DNA from: Desulfovibrio sp. 86
Lineage (GTDB): Bacteria; Desulfobacterota; Desulfovibrionia; Desulfovibrionales; Desulfovibrionaceae
Length of the DNA: 64,000 bases
Assembly (NCBI RefSeq): GCF_902702915.1
Contig: NZ_LR738849.1
Span: 1,550,001 to 1,614,000, forward strand
Reading direction: 5' to 3'
The position numbers and the translations under genes are program-made. Below, in pieces: positions 32,280-41,142 of this stretch. Below the pieces are notes generated by a model that searched no databases, was not told the DNA's origin, and was given only the letters and a program-made list of their open reading frames with translations. How positions within the stretch are numbered: the first letter of the stretch is position 1; each line of letters opens with the position of its first letter.

Positions 32280-34532
32280 ATGTTACAAGATATTTTCAAT
32301 CCCACCCGCCTCACCTGCCAGGTCGGCGGCAAGGAAGTTATTCTGGAAACCGGCCGTATGGCCAATCAGGCCCACGGTGAAGTCTGGATCCAGTGCGGCG
32401 GCACCGTGGTGCTCGTCACCGTCTGCTCACAGCCGTTGGAGTTCGACAAGGGCTTCTTTCCCCTTACCGTTGAATACTCCGAAAAAATGTACGCCGCCGG
32501 ACGCATCCCCGGCAGCTTCTTCCGCCGCGAAATCGGCCGTCCGTCCGAGCGTGAGACCCTGGTTGCGCGCCTCATCGACAGGCCCATTCGCCCGCTGTTC
32601 CCCAAGGGCCTGAACGAAGACGTGCAGGTGCTTGCCAGCGTCATTTCCGCTGACCAGGAAAACGAGTCCGACGTGCTGGCGCTTACCGGCGCTTCGGCGG
32701 CCATCATGCTGTCTCCCCTGCCCTTTGAAGGCCCGGTGGCCGGTGGCCGCATCGGTCGCGTCAACGGTCAGTTCGTGCTTAACCCCACCTTCGAGCAGCA
32801 GGCCCTCAGCGATTTCAATATCGTTTTCGCCGCTTCCGGCGACGCCCTCACCATGGTGGAAGGCGACGCCCAGTTTGTGCCCGAAGACGTGATCATTGAC
32901 GCCCTGGAATGGGGCCGCCAGCAGATCCTCCCCCTGGTGGAAATCCAGCACAAGCTGCGCGAGCTTTGCGGCAAGCCCAAGATGGCCTTTACCCCGCATG
33001 AAGACGACGCGGCCCTGGTGGCCCTCGTGCATGAGCTGGCCCTTGCCAACGGCATGGAACAAGCCCTGCGCGTGCCGGAAAAAATGCCCCGCAAGGACGC
33101 TCGCAAAGAAGTGAAAACCAAGGTGATGGAGGCCCTCAAAGCCGACGCCACCTGGGCTGAAAACGAAGCCGCCCTCAAGTCTGTGGGCGACATTCTGGCT
33201 GGCCTTGAAAAGAAGTTGGTGCGCGCCCGCATTGTCAACGAAGGCACGCGCATTGACGGCCGCGACACCACCACGGTGCGCCCCATTCAGATCCAGACCG
33301 GCCTTTTGCCCCGCGCTCACGGTTCCGCCCTGTTCCGCCGTGGCGAAACCAAGTCCCTGGTGGTAGCCACCCTCGGCTCCTCCACTGATGAGCAGCGCAT
33401 GGACTCCCTCACCGGCGACGTCACCAAGCGCTTCATGCTGCACTACAACTTCCCGCCCTTCTCCGTGGGCGAAGTGAAGCCCGTGCGCGTGTCCCGCCGC
33501 GAAATCGGCCACGGCGCTCTGGCTGAAAAGTCCCTGCGTCCCGTGCTGCCCACTGCGACGGACTTTCCCTTCACCCTGCGCGTGGTGTCCGAAACGATGG
33601 AATCCAACGGTTCCTCGTCAATGGCCGCCGTCTGCGGCGGTTCGCTCTCCCTCATGGACGCGGGCGTGCCCGTGACCGCCCCCGTGGCCGGTGTGGCCAT
33701 GGGCCTCATCAAGGAAGGCGACAAGTTCATCGTGCTCACCGACATTCTCGGTGACGAAGACGCCCTGGGCGATATGGACTTCAAGATCGCCGGTACTGCC
33801 GATGGCATCACCGGCGTGCAGATGGACATCAAGATCACGGGCCTGACCACGGAAATCATGCGCGCCGCCATGCAGCAGGCCCGTCAGGGCCGCCTGCACA
33901 TCCTGGAAGAAATGGCCAACGCCATCGCTTCGCCGCGCAAGGAACTTTCGCGCTATGCCCCGCAGCATGCCGAAGTTTTTGTGAACCCCGACATCATTCG
34001 CCTCATCATCGGCCCCGGCGGCAAGAACATCAAGGCCATCACCGCGGCCACCGGCGCTTCCGTGGACATAGAGGATTCGGGCCGCGTGTCCATCTTCGCC
34101 CCCACGGCCGAGTCCCTTGAAAAGGCCCGCGAAATGGTTTCCTACTATGACCAGCGCCCCGACATTGGCAAGAACTACACTGCCAAGGTGCGCAAAATCA
34201 TGGAAATTGGCGCCATCGTTGAAGTTCTGCCCAACGTGGAAGCCCTTGTGCACGTTTCGCAGCTGGACATTAACCGCGTGGAACAGCCCGGCGACGTGGC
34301 GCGCCTTGGCGAAGACATGGTGGTCAAGGTCATTGAAATCAATGGCGACCGCATCCGCGCCAGCCGCAAGGCCGTGCTGCTGGAAGAACAGGGCCATCCC
34401 TGGAATCCCGAAGAAACCGCCCGCCCGCCCCGCTCTGACCGTGGCGACCGCGACCGTGGCGGCGACAGGGGCCGTGGCGACCGCGACCGTGGTGGTCGTG
34501 GCGACCGTGGCGGCCGTGGCGACAGGCGCTAA
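32280..34532 (+). CDS. pnp: Polyribonucleotide nucleotidyltransferase (PNPase)
   Basis: 750 residues. A phosphorolytic 3'-5' exoribonuclease and degradosome component. Two RNase PH domains (about 10-145 and 310-540) flank the helical linker. The active-site regions EYSEKMYAAGRIPGSFFRRE and SSSMAAVCGGSLSLMDAGVP are present. KH (IRLIIGPGGKNIKAIT, about 580) and S1 (GAIVEVLPNVEALVHVSQLD) domains follow. The last 40 residues are a highly charged Arg/Gly/Asp tail (RGGDRGRGDRDRGGRGDRGG) not typical of PNPase and probably RNA-binding. The start at 32280 has AAAGGA 7 bp upstream; an upstream in-frame ATG lies in a repeat. Confidence 0.97.
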   Translation: MLQDIFNPTRLTCQVGGKEVILETGRMANQAHGEVWIQCGGTVVLVTVCSQPLEFDKGFFPLTVEYSEKMYAAGRIPGSFFRREIGRPSERETLVARLIDRPIRPLFPKGLNEDVQVLASVISADQENESDVLALTGASAAIMLSPLPFEGPVAGGRIGRVNGQFVLNPTFEQQALSDFNIVFAASGDALTMVEGDAQFVPEDVIIDALEWGRQQILPLVEIQHKLRELCGKPKMAFTPHEDDAALVALVHELALANGMEQALRVPEKMPRKDARKEVKTKVMEALKADATWAENEAALKSVGDILAGLEKKLVRARIVNEGTRIDGRDTTTVRPIQIQTGLLPRAHGSALFRRGETKSLVVATLGSSTDEQRMDSLTGDVTKRFMLHYNFPPFSVGEVKPVRVSRREIGHGALAEKSLRPVLPTATDFPFTLRVVSETMESNGSSSMAAVCGGSLSLMDAGVPVTAPVAGVAMGLIKEGDKFIVLTDILGDEDALGDMDFKIAGTADGITGVQMDIKITGLTTEIMRAAMQQARQGRLHILEEMANAIASPRKELSRYAPQHAEVFVNPDIIRLIIGPGGKNIKAITAATGASVDIEDSGRVSIFAPTAESLEKAREMVSYYDQRPDIGKNYTAKVRKIMEIGAIVEVLPNVEALVHVSQLDINRVEQPGDVARLGEDMVVKVIEINGDRIRASRKAVLLEEQGHPWNPEETARPPRSDRGDRDRGGDRGRGDRDRGGRGDRGGRGDRR

Positions 34533-34589
34533 CCGCCTGCCGGACATTCTCAACGCGCAGTATACCTGAGGCTTGAGTTGAAGCATTCC

Positions 34590-34616
34590 CCGGCCGGGCG
34601 CATCGCGCCTGGCCGG
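34590..34616 (+). terminator. GC-rich hairpin after pnp
   Basis: CCGGCCGGGCGC pairs with GCGCCTGGCCGG (one bulge). It has no T run and lies 30 bp before the next gene, so it may act as an mRNA 3' or 5' stabiliser. Confidence 0.4.
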
Positions 34617-34646
34617 GCCGCTGAAAGAGCAGTAAAGGAAGCTCCC

Positions 34647-35612
34647 ATGTCCAAAAAGATCGAAAACACAGCACCTGAAACCGCTGGCGACAACACTTCC
34701 GCAAGCCGGGATGCCGAAGCCGAAGCCAGGGCGCACGAAGACGCCCAGGCCGCTGCAGAAGGCAAGAACCGTACGCACTATGAAGGCCTTGGCGATGCCT
34801 GGGCAGTGCTTACGGGCCGCAATCCGGCTGAAATTATGGGGCAGATTGTGGCCACGGTTCTGCATGAAGGCGGCACCCGCCCTGCATGGCAGTGGAAACG
34901 CGGCAGCACGGACCACATCCTGATGGCCTGGCCGCAGGACCAGCCCGTGCGCGCCTCGGTGCTGATGACAGGCGAGGAAGGCGAAAAGCTCACGCCCACC
35001 TCCGCCACGCCCCTTCTGGACGGTCTGCCCAATGACCTTATGGTTGACGGTATATACTCGTGGGAAAACGGCATGGGCGCCAACGTGGCTGTCAGCATGA
35101 TCGAGGGCAAGAACCCCATGTGGTTTTTTGACCCGCTGTATGGCCGTGACAGGGCAGACCTTACCCCCGGCGTCACGCACACCTTTCTGGTGGCCGGTTT
35201 GGCCTATGCGGTGCGCAAGGCCCTGCTGGACCATATGACCATCACCCAGGGGCCGCAGTACGAAGCCTATGCCGAGCAGTGGCTTGCGGCCAATCCCGAC
35301 AAAAACCGTCTGGACGTGCCGCCCCTGCAGGTGGATGTGAGCGACCGCCACATGATCATGCCCGGCCGCAATTTCAGCGAATACCAGATGCGCGCCATTA
35401 TTGATCAGGTGCAGGACACCCATCTGGAAAACATGCCCATCAAGGTGCTGTTTGTCACCTTTCCCTTTGAAAACCGCGAGCCCCTGCGCCTGGTCATCTA
35501 TGCGTCAAAGATGGTTCTGGGCGATCTGGAGCCGGAAGCGGGCATGGCCATCGATGCCTATATCTGGCTTCAGGGCCGCATTATTGACATTGACGAGGCC
35601 CCGCAACAGTAG
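34647..35612 (+). CDS. Conserved hypothetical soluble protein
   Basis: 321 residues, acidic, with no signal peptide or membrane segment, and no family that I recognise. The first 50 residues are a charged, Ala/Glu-rich low-complexity stretch. The remainder looks like a mixed alpha/beta domain: GLGDAWAVLTGRNPAEIMGQ, MWFFDPLYGRDRADLTPGV, VLFVTFPFENREPLRLVIYA. It ends with DAYIWLQGRIIDIDEAP, which suggests an oligomeric beta domain. The start at 34647 has AAAGGAAG upstream. It sits after pnp and before a repeat-rich gap, with no functional clue from its neighbours. Confidence 0.75.
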   Translation: MSKKIENTAPETAGDNTSASRDAEAEARAHEDAQAAAEGKNRTHYEGLGDAWAVLTGRNPAEIMGQIVATVLHEGGTRPAWQWKRGSTDHILMAWPQDQPVRASVLMTGEEGEKLTPTSATPLLDGLPNDLMVDGIYSWENGMGANVAVSMIEGKNPMWFFDPLYGRDRADLTPGVTHTFLVAGLAYAVRKALLDHMTITQGPQYEAYAEQWLAANPDKNRLDVPPLQVDVSDRHMIMPGRNFSEYQMRAIIDQVQDTHLENMPIKVLFVTFPFENREPLRLVIYASKMVLGDLEPEAGMAIDAYIWLQGRIIDIDEAPQQ

Positions 35613-35631
35613 CGGCCCGTTTTTTCACAGT

Positions 35632-35661
35632 GGGGCACGGAGGCGCAGCGCCTCCGCCCCT
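35632..35661 (+). terminator. Hairpin after the hypothetical gene
   Basis: GGGGCACGGAGGCGC / GCGCCTCCGCCCC is nearly perfect; a T-poor tail follows. It is a probable transcript 3' end. Confidence 0.5.
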
Positions 35662-35672
35662 CCTTGGGACAG

Positions 35673-35817
35673 AGTAACTTTGAGAATGGACATTCTCAAA
35701 GTTACTGGCACGCTCGCTTCGGCGTGTAACAGCGCAAATAACTAGCGCTTACGCCTTCGCGGCGGGCGACTGCCCACGCAGTCACCAGAGCAATTTCAAA
35801 GTGGAAATGCTCTAAAT
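35673..35817. repeat. Multi-hairpin repeat family, copy before the NfeD gene
   Basis: It begins with a perfect 16-bp inverted repeat, AGTAACTTTGAGAATG-GA-CATTCTCAAAGTTACT (35673-35706). CTTCGGCGTGTAACAGCGC and GGGCGACTGCCC follow, and the right end is CCAGAGCAATTTCAAAGTGG...AAATGCTCT. Confidence 0.75.
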
Positions 35818-35865
35818 TAGCGGCAGGCCGCCCCGGCGCACACGGCTGGCCGCACGGAACATATC

Positions 35866-36342
35866 ATGAACGCGCCTCTTCTCTGGTTTATCGTGGGTGT
35901 GGCCTTTTTTGTGGCCGAACTCATGACCCCGGCCATGGTGCTGCTCTTTTTCGGCGTGGGGGCCTGGGCTTCCGCCCTGGCCGCGCTGCTGGGCATGGAC
36001 CTCGCATGGCAGATTGTTGCCTTTATCTGCATTTCCCTTCTTACCCTGCTGTTTCTGCGCCGCCGCCTCCGGGCTGTTTTTGGCGGGCGCTCCAGCCGCA
36101 ACCCGTCCGCGAACTGCGACGGACAGGACGAGGAACAGTGCGCGCCGCACCTTCTGACAGGCAGGCAGGGCGTGGTCAGCAAGGCCCTGCGCCCCGGCGA
36201 AGTGGGCGAAATCAGCATTGACGGCAGCTTCTGGCGCGCCACGGCCCACGAGCACATTGCGGCAGGCAGCCCGGTACTGGTGCTGGGTGCTGATCCTGGC
36301 AATGCGCTTGTGCTGCGCGTGCAGCCCGTGACCGTATCCTGA
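35866..36342 (+). CDS. NfeD-like membrane protein
   Basis: 158 residues. Two or three transmembrane helices (about 3-24, 28-45 and 48-64) with a basic LRRRLRAVF exit are followed by a soluble OB-fold-like domain (about 95-155: GRQGVVSKALRPGEVGEISIDG, then ATAHEHIAAGSPVLVL). This is the short NfeD architecture, whose partner is an SPFH/stomatin-type protein; one is encoded next, about 300 bp downstream. The pair is thought to organise membrane microdomains or membrane-protein quality control. Confidence 0.87.
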   Translation: MNAPLLWFIVGVAFFVAELMTPAMVLLFFGVGAWASALAALLGMDLAWQIVAFICISLLTLLFLRRRLRAVFGGRSSRNPSANCDGQDEEQCAPHLLTGRQGVVSKALRPGEVGEISIDGSFWRATAHEHIAAGSPVLVLGADPGNALVLRVQPVTVS

Positions 36343-36645
36343 ACCGGTTCTTCTTCAGTTTCCGGGCATGCCGTGTTGACGGCCACGCCACCTCGCTGGC
36401 AGAGCCAACCGCCACAAGCGCGCTACTCAGCGCCAAACGCAAAACGCGCCCAAACGCAAATCCGTGCTGCCAGACACAGCGCAAATTCTCATTGGCAGTA
36501 CCATTCTCAAAGGCCGGGAGCACACCGCTTCGGCGTGTAACAGCGCACACACGCCGCGCATACGCCTTTTGGCGAGCGTCCGTTCCCGCAGCCGCCAGAG
36601 CAGTTGTCACGTAACGTAGCTCTACACTCTACGCATGAGGTAATT
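36343..36645. other. Intergenic region with degenerate repeat
   Basis: About 300 bp between the NfeD and SPFH genes. The right part (about 36500-36610) is a degenerate multi-hairpin repeat: CTTCGGCGTGTAACAGCGC and GCCGCCAGAGCAGTT match the copy at 35.7 kb. I see nothing else. Confidence 0.6.
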
Positions 36646-37593
36646 ATGGAATTCATGAACAGCTTCGGATGGCTTTTTCTCTTGGCCGTATTGGTTATCA
36701 TCGTCCTTGTCAAAACAGCGGTTGTCGTGCCCAACCAATCCGCCTTCGTGGTGGAACGGCTCGGCAAATTCAGTAAGGTTTTGTACGCGGGCTTTCATAT
36801 TCTTGTGCCCTTTGTGGATGTTATCGCCTACAAGCGCAGCCTCAAGGAGCAGGTTCTGGACGTGCCCAAGCAGACCTGCATCACCCGCGACAACGTGAGT
36901 GTGGACATCGACGGCGTGCTCTACCTCCAGATCATCACGCCCGACAAATCCGCCTACGGCATTTCGGATTACGAATGGGGGGCCATCCAACTGGCGCAGA
37001 CCTCACTGCGTTCCGTCATAGGCACGCTTGAGCTCGACCGCACCTTTGAAGAACGCACGCGCATCAATCAGGAAGTGGTGGAGGCTCTTGACGCCGCCAC
37101 AGCGCCCTGGGGCGTCAAGGTGCTGCGCTATGAGATCCGCGACATCACGCCCCCCATCACCGTTATGGAAGCCATGGAAAAACAGATGCGCGCGGAGCGC
37201 GAAAAGCGCGCCGTCATTGCCCAGTCCGAAGGCGAAATGCAGTCGCGCATCAATCTGGCCGAAGGGGCAAAGGCCGCTGCCATTGCCCAGTCTGAAGGCG
37301 ACAAGCAGGCCGTCATCAACAAGGCCGACGGCGAAGCCGCGCAGATCCGCACCGTGGCCATGGCCACGGCCGAAGGACTGCGCATCGTGGGCGAACAGCT
37401 TGGCAACGACGCCGTGGCCGCTGCCCAACTGCGCCTTGCCGAATCCTACATCACCCAGTTCGGCCAGCTGGCCAAGCAGGGCAACAGCCTCATCATCCCT
37501 TCGGACATAGCCGATGCGGCGGGCATGGTGGCCGCCGTGAGCAAGATCATCAAGCCCGGCGAAGGCCTTGCCAAGGGCGGCAACCGCTCCTAG
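36646..37593 (+). CDS. SPFH/stomatin-like membrane protein (paraslipin type)
   Basis: 315 residues. One N-terminal membrane helix (about 6-26) is followed by the SPFH domain (about 27-190; NQSAFVVERLGKFSKVLYAG, VSVDIDGVLYLQI, LRSVIGTLELDRTFEER) and a coiled-coil Glu/Ala-rich flotillin-like region (about 185-255; SEGEMQSRINLAEGAKAAA). These proteins form large ring-shaped membrane assemblies and regulate proteases or membrane order. The upstream NfeD gene is the usual partner. The start at 36646 has GAGGTAATT before it. Related E. coli proteins are QmcA, HflC and HflK; QmcA is the nearest in layout. Confidence 0.92.
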   Translation: MEFMNSFGWLFLLAVLVIIVLVKTAVVVPNQSAFVVERLGKFSKVLYAGFHILVPFVDVIAYKRSLKEQVLDVPKQTCITRDNVSVDIDGVLYLQIITPDKSAYGISDYEWGAIQLAQTSLRSVIGTLELDRTFEERTRINQEVVEALDAATAPWGVKVLRYEIRDITPPITVMEAMEKQMRAEREKRAVIAQSEGEMQSRINLAEGAKAAAIAQSEGDKQAVINKADGEAAQIRTVAMATAEGLRIVGEQLGNDAVAAAQLRLAESYITQFGQLAKQGNSLIIPSDIADAAGMVAAVSKIIKPGEGLAKGGNRS

Positions 37594-37682
37594 CGCATTT
37601 TGCGGCAAGGGTTTTCAGAAAAATCCTTGCAAAGCAGTTAACGCATTTCATTCGTTTGCTGCTCAAGACCCTCCACGCTGGG

Positions 37683-37733
37683 GAACAGATCATGACATCT
37701 TTGAAATGTGTAGCATCTCAAAGGTAATCTGAT
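37683..37733. repeat. Multi-hairpin repeat family, short copy
   Basis: CAGATCATGACATCTTTGAAATG and CATCTCAAAGGTAATCTGATC form one long imperfect hairpin. Its CAGATTACCTTTGAAATG-like arm matches the first hairpin of the element at 20.63 kb. Confidence 0.65.
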
Positions 37734-37755
37734 CCAACTCACGCCACAGAAAAGA

Positions 37756-37795
37756 TATGGGCCGCCCGGCGATTATGCCAGGCGGCCCTTTGTCA
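37756..37795. terminator. Terminator between the SPFH and glutaminase genes
   Basis: GGGCCGCC(C)GGC / GCC(A)GGCGGCCC forms a strong stem with loop GATTAT. T-containing tails lie on both sides (CTTTT on the minus strand), so it may serve the convergent genes on both strands. Confidence 0.75.
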
Positions 37796-37816
37796 TGTGG
37801 AGTCTTTGTTGTGTCG

Positions 37817-38749
37817 TCAGGACGCATACAGGTTATAGCCAAGTTCACGGGCCACAAAGGCGGCCATTTTCTGGCCGCGCACGCTGTTGCCCACAGGGTC
37901 CAGAGGCGGGGAAAAAGCCGCAATGCCCATAATGCCCGGCACAATGGTCAAAATGCCTCCACCCACGCCGCTCTTGCCGGGCAGGCCCACGGTGTAGGCC
38001 CATGCGCCCGAACTGTCATACAGGCCTTCCATGGTCATTTCCGCCATGATGCAGGCGCAGTTTTCAGGCTTGAGCACCTGCTCACCGGTAAGGGGGTTGC
38101 GCCCCCTGGCGGCAATGGTCGCGCCAATGGTGGCCAATTCCACTGTCGTCAGCAGGGTTGAGCATTGGCGCGTATACACGTCGCAGGCTTCCATGGGGTC
38201 GCAGTACATATAGCCAGCCGCGAACAAAAGCCACGCAATGCCCCGGTTATGAAAGTTGGTGGTCTGCTCCGAGTTGTTTAGCTCGTCGGACATGACGATG
38301 TCCTTTGCGCCGAGCCTGCGCTGCATGTCCAGGATGCGCTGCCAGCGTTCCTCCCTGCCAGCGGCCTTCACAAGGCTGGCCGCTGCCATGGCCCCTGCGT
38401 TGACCAGAGGCGACAGGGGCTTGTCGCCATGCAGTTCAAGGGCCATTACCGAATTGAAGGGCAGCCCCGTGGGGCTGACGCCTATTTTTTCCTGTACCGC
38501 CTGCCTCCCCATATCCTCCAGAGCAAGAGCAAGGGTGCAGACCTTGGAAATGGACTCTATGGCAAAGCGGTACTGCGCGTCGCCCGCCGAAGCACATTGC
38601 CCCTGCGCCGTTACAACGGCCACCGCTGCAAGATCACTGGGGATATTGGCCAGAAAGGGTATGTAGTCGGCATTGGCTCCGCCAGGAGTCTTGCCGTACT
38701 GCGCATGGGCGCTGTCCACCACGGACTGGATTTTTTCTCTATCAGGCAT
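37817..38749 (-). CDS. glsA: Glutaminase
   Basis: 310 residues, the usual size for a bacterial glutaminase of the serine-dependent beta-lactamase-like fold. It converts glutamine to glutamate and ammonia. Catalytic motifs are FAIESISKV (the Ser-x-x-Lys pair, about 66-69), NAGAMAAASL, SEQTTNFHNRGIAW and the GKSGVGGGILTIVPG loop near the C-terminus. Ammonia release can itself raise cytoplasmic pH. The next gene on the same strand is a GadC-like antiporter, and a glutamate decarboxylase is divergent, so the three probably serve acid resistance. The start at 38749 is preferred because AAAGGA sits 7 bp upstream. Confidence 0.94.
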   Translation of the reverse strand: MPDREKIQSVVDSAHAQYGKTPGGANADYIPFLANIPSDLAAVAVVTAQGQCASAGDAQYRFAIESISKVCTLALALEDMGRQAVQEKIGVSPTGLPFNSVMALELHGDKPLSPLVNAGAMAAASLVKAAGREERWQRILDMQRRLGAKDIVMSDELNNSEQTTNFHNRGIAWLLFAAGYMYCDPMEACDVYTRQCSTLLTTVELATIGATIAARGRNPLTGEQVLKPENCACIMAEMTMEGLYDSSGAWAYTVGLPGKSGVGGGILTIVPGIMGIAAFSPPLDPVGNSVRGQKMAAFVARELGYNLYAS

Positions 38750-38817
38750 GGGCATTTCCTTTGCGCAGGGCGGCTCTCTACGCCGCCGCCCTGCACCTGT
38801 ACGGCGTCACCGCGCCG

Positions 38818-40323
38818 TTACGACTGGGAACTTGCGGCAGCGGGGCTTTGCGCCCCTGGCTGGCTCTGGGTCTTTTCCTTCTCCCAGGTGAACGGCTCGA
38901 AGTCCGAGTCGGGGTCACGCCATTCCGGCTTGCGCATGGCGAAGATCACCAGAGGAATGGCGACAAAAATGACCACCAGCACCACAAGGTACATGACGTA
39001 GCTCTCCGGACTGCCCACGGATATCTGCACCGGCGGCACAAAACTGAGCGCAAAGGCCAGCAGGGAACCCAAAAAGCCCAGGGCGGCCCAAAGATACATG
39101 GCGGGCACGCGGTAGGGCCGGGGCCGGGCTGGCTGCGTCTGCCGCAGGCGGATGCCGCTGGCAAACATGAGCATGTACATGACAAGATACAAAATGACGG
39201 TCAGCTGCGACAGAATCTGGAATGCCGCCTGCACAGAGGGCATGATCACAAAGGTGATGGACAGGATGCTCACGATAACCGCCTGAACGATCATCAGGCG
39301 GCTGCCCATGCCGAACCTGTTGGTCTTCTGGAACCAGCGCGGCAGGTATCCGGCCTTGGCCACAGCCAGCATGCCCGTATTGGGGCCGGCTATCCAGGTG
39401 ACCACGCCGCCCAGCACGCCGAAAGCCAGCATGACGGCCAGCACGGAACCCAGCCAGTCGGCGTCTATCCACCTGAACAGCAGGTCATAGGCCAGCAAGA
39501 GGCTCTGGGTAAGGTTGATGTCCTGCTTGGGCACAATAAAGGCGATGCCAAGCGTGCTCAGAAGGAAAATGGCCACCGTGCCGAGCGAGGCTATGGTGAT
39601 GGCAATGGGGTATTTTTTGGTGGGATTGTCCATATCCTTGACGTGCACGGCGTTCATTTCCATGCCCGCGTAGGCAAGAAAGATGCTGGCGGCCAGCACG
39701 ACATTGCCGAAGTTGGTAAAGTCGGGCAAAAGCGCGCCCCAGCTCAGTTCGATCAAGGGCGGCTTGCCGCTGAAGAACAGGTAGGCAAAGCCCAGTATGA
39801 CCACGACCCCTGCGGGTATGATGGTGCCCACAATGCCGCACCATTTGGAAACCCGCGCAAAGATGCCGACGCCGCGCAGGGCGATGAGCACCGAAAGCCA
39901 GTACACAATGAGCACAAAGCCCGTGATGTACCATTTGTTGGCGGCAATGGTTTCGGCCATGCTTATGTGCGGGTCCATAAAAGCTATGGAAACGGCCCCG
40001 AAGGTCAGCACCGTGGGAAAGTAGGGTATGACTTCAATCCACAGCATGGACATGGCCAAAAAACCCCAGCGTGGGCCATAGGCTTCGCTCACCCAACGGA
40101 ACACGCCCCCCTTTTCGGGATAGGTCGTGGCAAGCTCGGCGGCCACAAGGGACATGGGCACAAGAAAAACAACGGCCGCAAGAGCAAAGTAAAAAATTGC
40201 CCCCAGGCCGTATTCCGCTTCTGAAGGAAGAAAACGCAGGCTCACGACTGCGGTGATATTCATTACCACAATTGTGGCAATAGACATTTGGGATCCGGAC
40301 GATTGCCCTTTTGCTTCTCCCAT
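38818..40323 (-). CDS. gadC: APC-family glutamate/GABA-type antiporter
   Basis: 501 residues with about 12 transmembrane helices; an amino acid/polyamine/organocation permease of the GadC-like subgroup. The N-terminus reads SIATIVVMNITAVVSLRFLP, with an EYGLG loop and AELATTYPEKGGVFRW (helix 2-3). The C-terminal tail after the last helix is charged (DPDSDFEPFTWEKEK). The substrate is inferred from context: glutaminase is encoded 68 bp downstream on the same strand and a glutamate decarboxylase lies divergently, the classical set for exchange of glutamate with GABA. GAGGAG is 8 bp before the start. Confidence 0.8.
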   Translation of the reverse strand: MGEAKGQSSGSQMSIATIVVMNITAVVSLRFLPSEAEYGLGAIFYFALAAVVFLVPMSLVAAELATTYPEKGGVFRWVSEAYGPRWGFLAMSMLWIEVIPYFPTVLTFGAVSIAFMDPHISMAETIAANKWYITGFVLIVYWLSVLIALRGVGIFARVSKWCGIVGTIIPAGVVVILGFAYLFFSGKPPLIELSWGALLPDFTNFGNVVLAASIFLAYAGMEMNAVHVKDMDNPTKKYPIAITIASLGTVAIFLLSTLGIAFIVPKQDINLTQSLLLAYDLLFRWIDADWLGSVLAVMLAFGVLGGVVTWIAGPNTGMLAVAKAGYLPRWFQKTNRFGMGSRLMIVQAVIVSILSITFVIMPSVQAAFQILSQLTVILYLVMYMLMFASGIRLRQTQPARPRPYRVPAMYLWAALGFLGSLLAFALSFVPPVQISVGSPESYVMYLVVLVVIFVAIPLVIFAMRKPEWRDPDSDFEPFTWEKEKTQSQPGAQSPAAASSQS

Positions 40324-40782
40324 AATGGCGCTCCTCGGCTATGATTGTGGCGGATTTTATCTAAACGAAAGAAAAACAGGCTGGAATCAGAAACTTCGGG
40401 TTGCTGATTATCGGACTGGCAATTAATAATAGATACCAGTTGAGGCAACGGTAGGTAAAAACCTTTACCGGGTCAATAGCTTTTGTGATTTGTCCAAGCT
40501 AATACCTATACATAAACACTGCCAAAAAAATTTATTTCAAAAAATCAGGTGTGGCAGCAACAAATACAGGCAGGTTTTCAGCTCTGTGGCGCATGTCGCA
40601 AAAAATATTCGTGCAACACGCGCCTAATGCTAACCTATATAATAGGTCAGTAAATACATTGTCAAAGATACGATAATATGTTTAGCTTTGATTAATTGGA
40701 ATTATTCCTTTTAAGAACCCGCGCTAATGCCTGTGGACAGCCTTCCAACCTGTCCACGCCGAACCTCTTTCCGGGAGCCTGC
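40324..40782. promoter_or_regulatory. AT-rich divergent regulatory region of the gad module
   Basis: About 460 bp, low in GC, between the antiporter (minus) and the gadB transcript (plus). A TATAAT lies at 40638-40643 within the near-palindrome CCTATATAATAGG (40634-40646); no good -35 is seen. The region probably holds both promoters and a regulator site. No gene is supported. Confidence 0.45.
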
Positions 40783-41142
40783 ATGCCTGCCAAGCGAAAA
40801 CCCGTAGCCATTTCGACCATGGCCCTCATGTCCGTGGGCACGGTGGTCAGTCTCAACGCCCTGCCCATGATGGCAGCCGAGGGGCTTTCGCGGATTCACA
40901 GGCATGTTCTTTACAGCGGCTTGGGCTTTTTGGGCGTGGCCTTTGCCTTTCTCGTGGAATTTTTCCACCGCACAACCTGCCCATCAGCAACCCCGCCCTC
41001 TGTAGGTCTGGTTGCAGGCGGACTATGCACGTTTCTGGCTATGCCGCTTCTTGTGCATGCTTTTAAAAACCTTGACGGAAGCTCCAGGCGAAAGCAGAAA
41101 ACAGCGTTTAACCCAATGGCAACAATGGAGAATAGAGCATGA
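40783..41142 (+). CDS. Remnant of an amino-acid permease (N-terminal part) ahead of gadB
   Basis: 119 residues with two or three hydrophobic segments. The first 45 residues align with the N-terminus of the antiporter at 38.8-40.3 kb: about 12 of 27 positions are identical, with shared TVVSL/AVVSL, LP, A and GL. The rest of a permease (about 380 residues) is missing, and the sequence after residue 55 no longer resembles it. The stop overlaps the gadB start (ATGA), so it is probably translated in the same mRNA and may now matter only for coupling. A small functional membrane protein cannot be excluded. The start follows GGGAGC. Confidence 0.55.
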   Translation: MPAKRKPVAISTMALMSVGTVVSLNALPMMAAEGLSRIHRHVLYSGLGFLGVAFAFLVEFFHRTTCPSATPPSVGLVAGGLCTFLAMPLLVHAFKNLDGSSRRKQKTAFNPMATMENRA

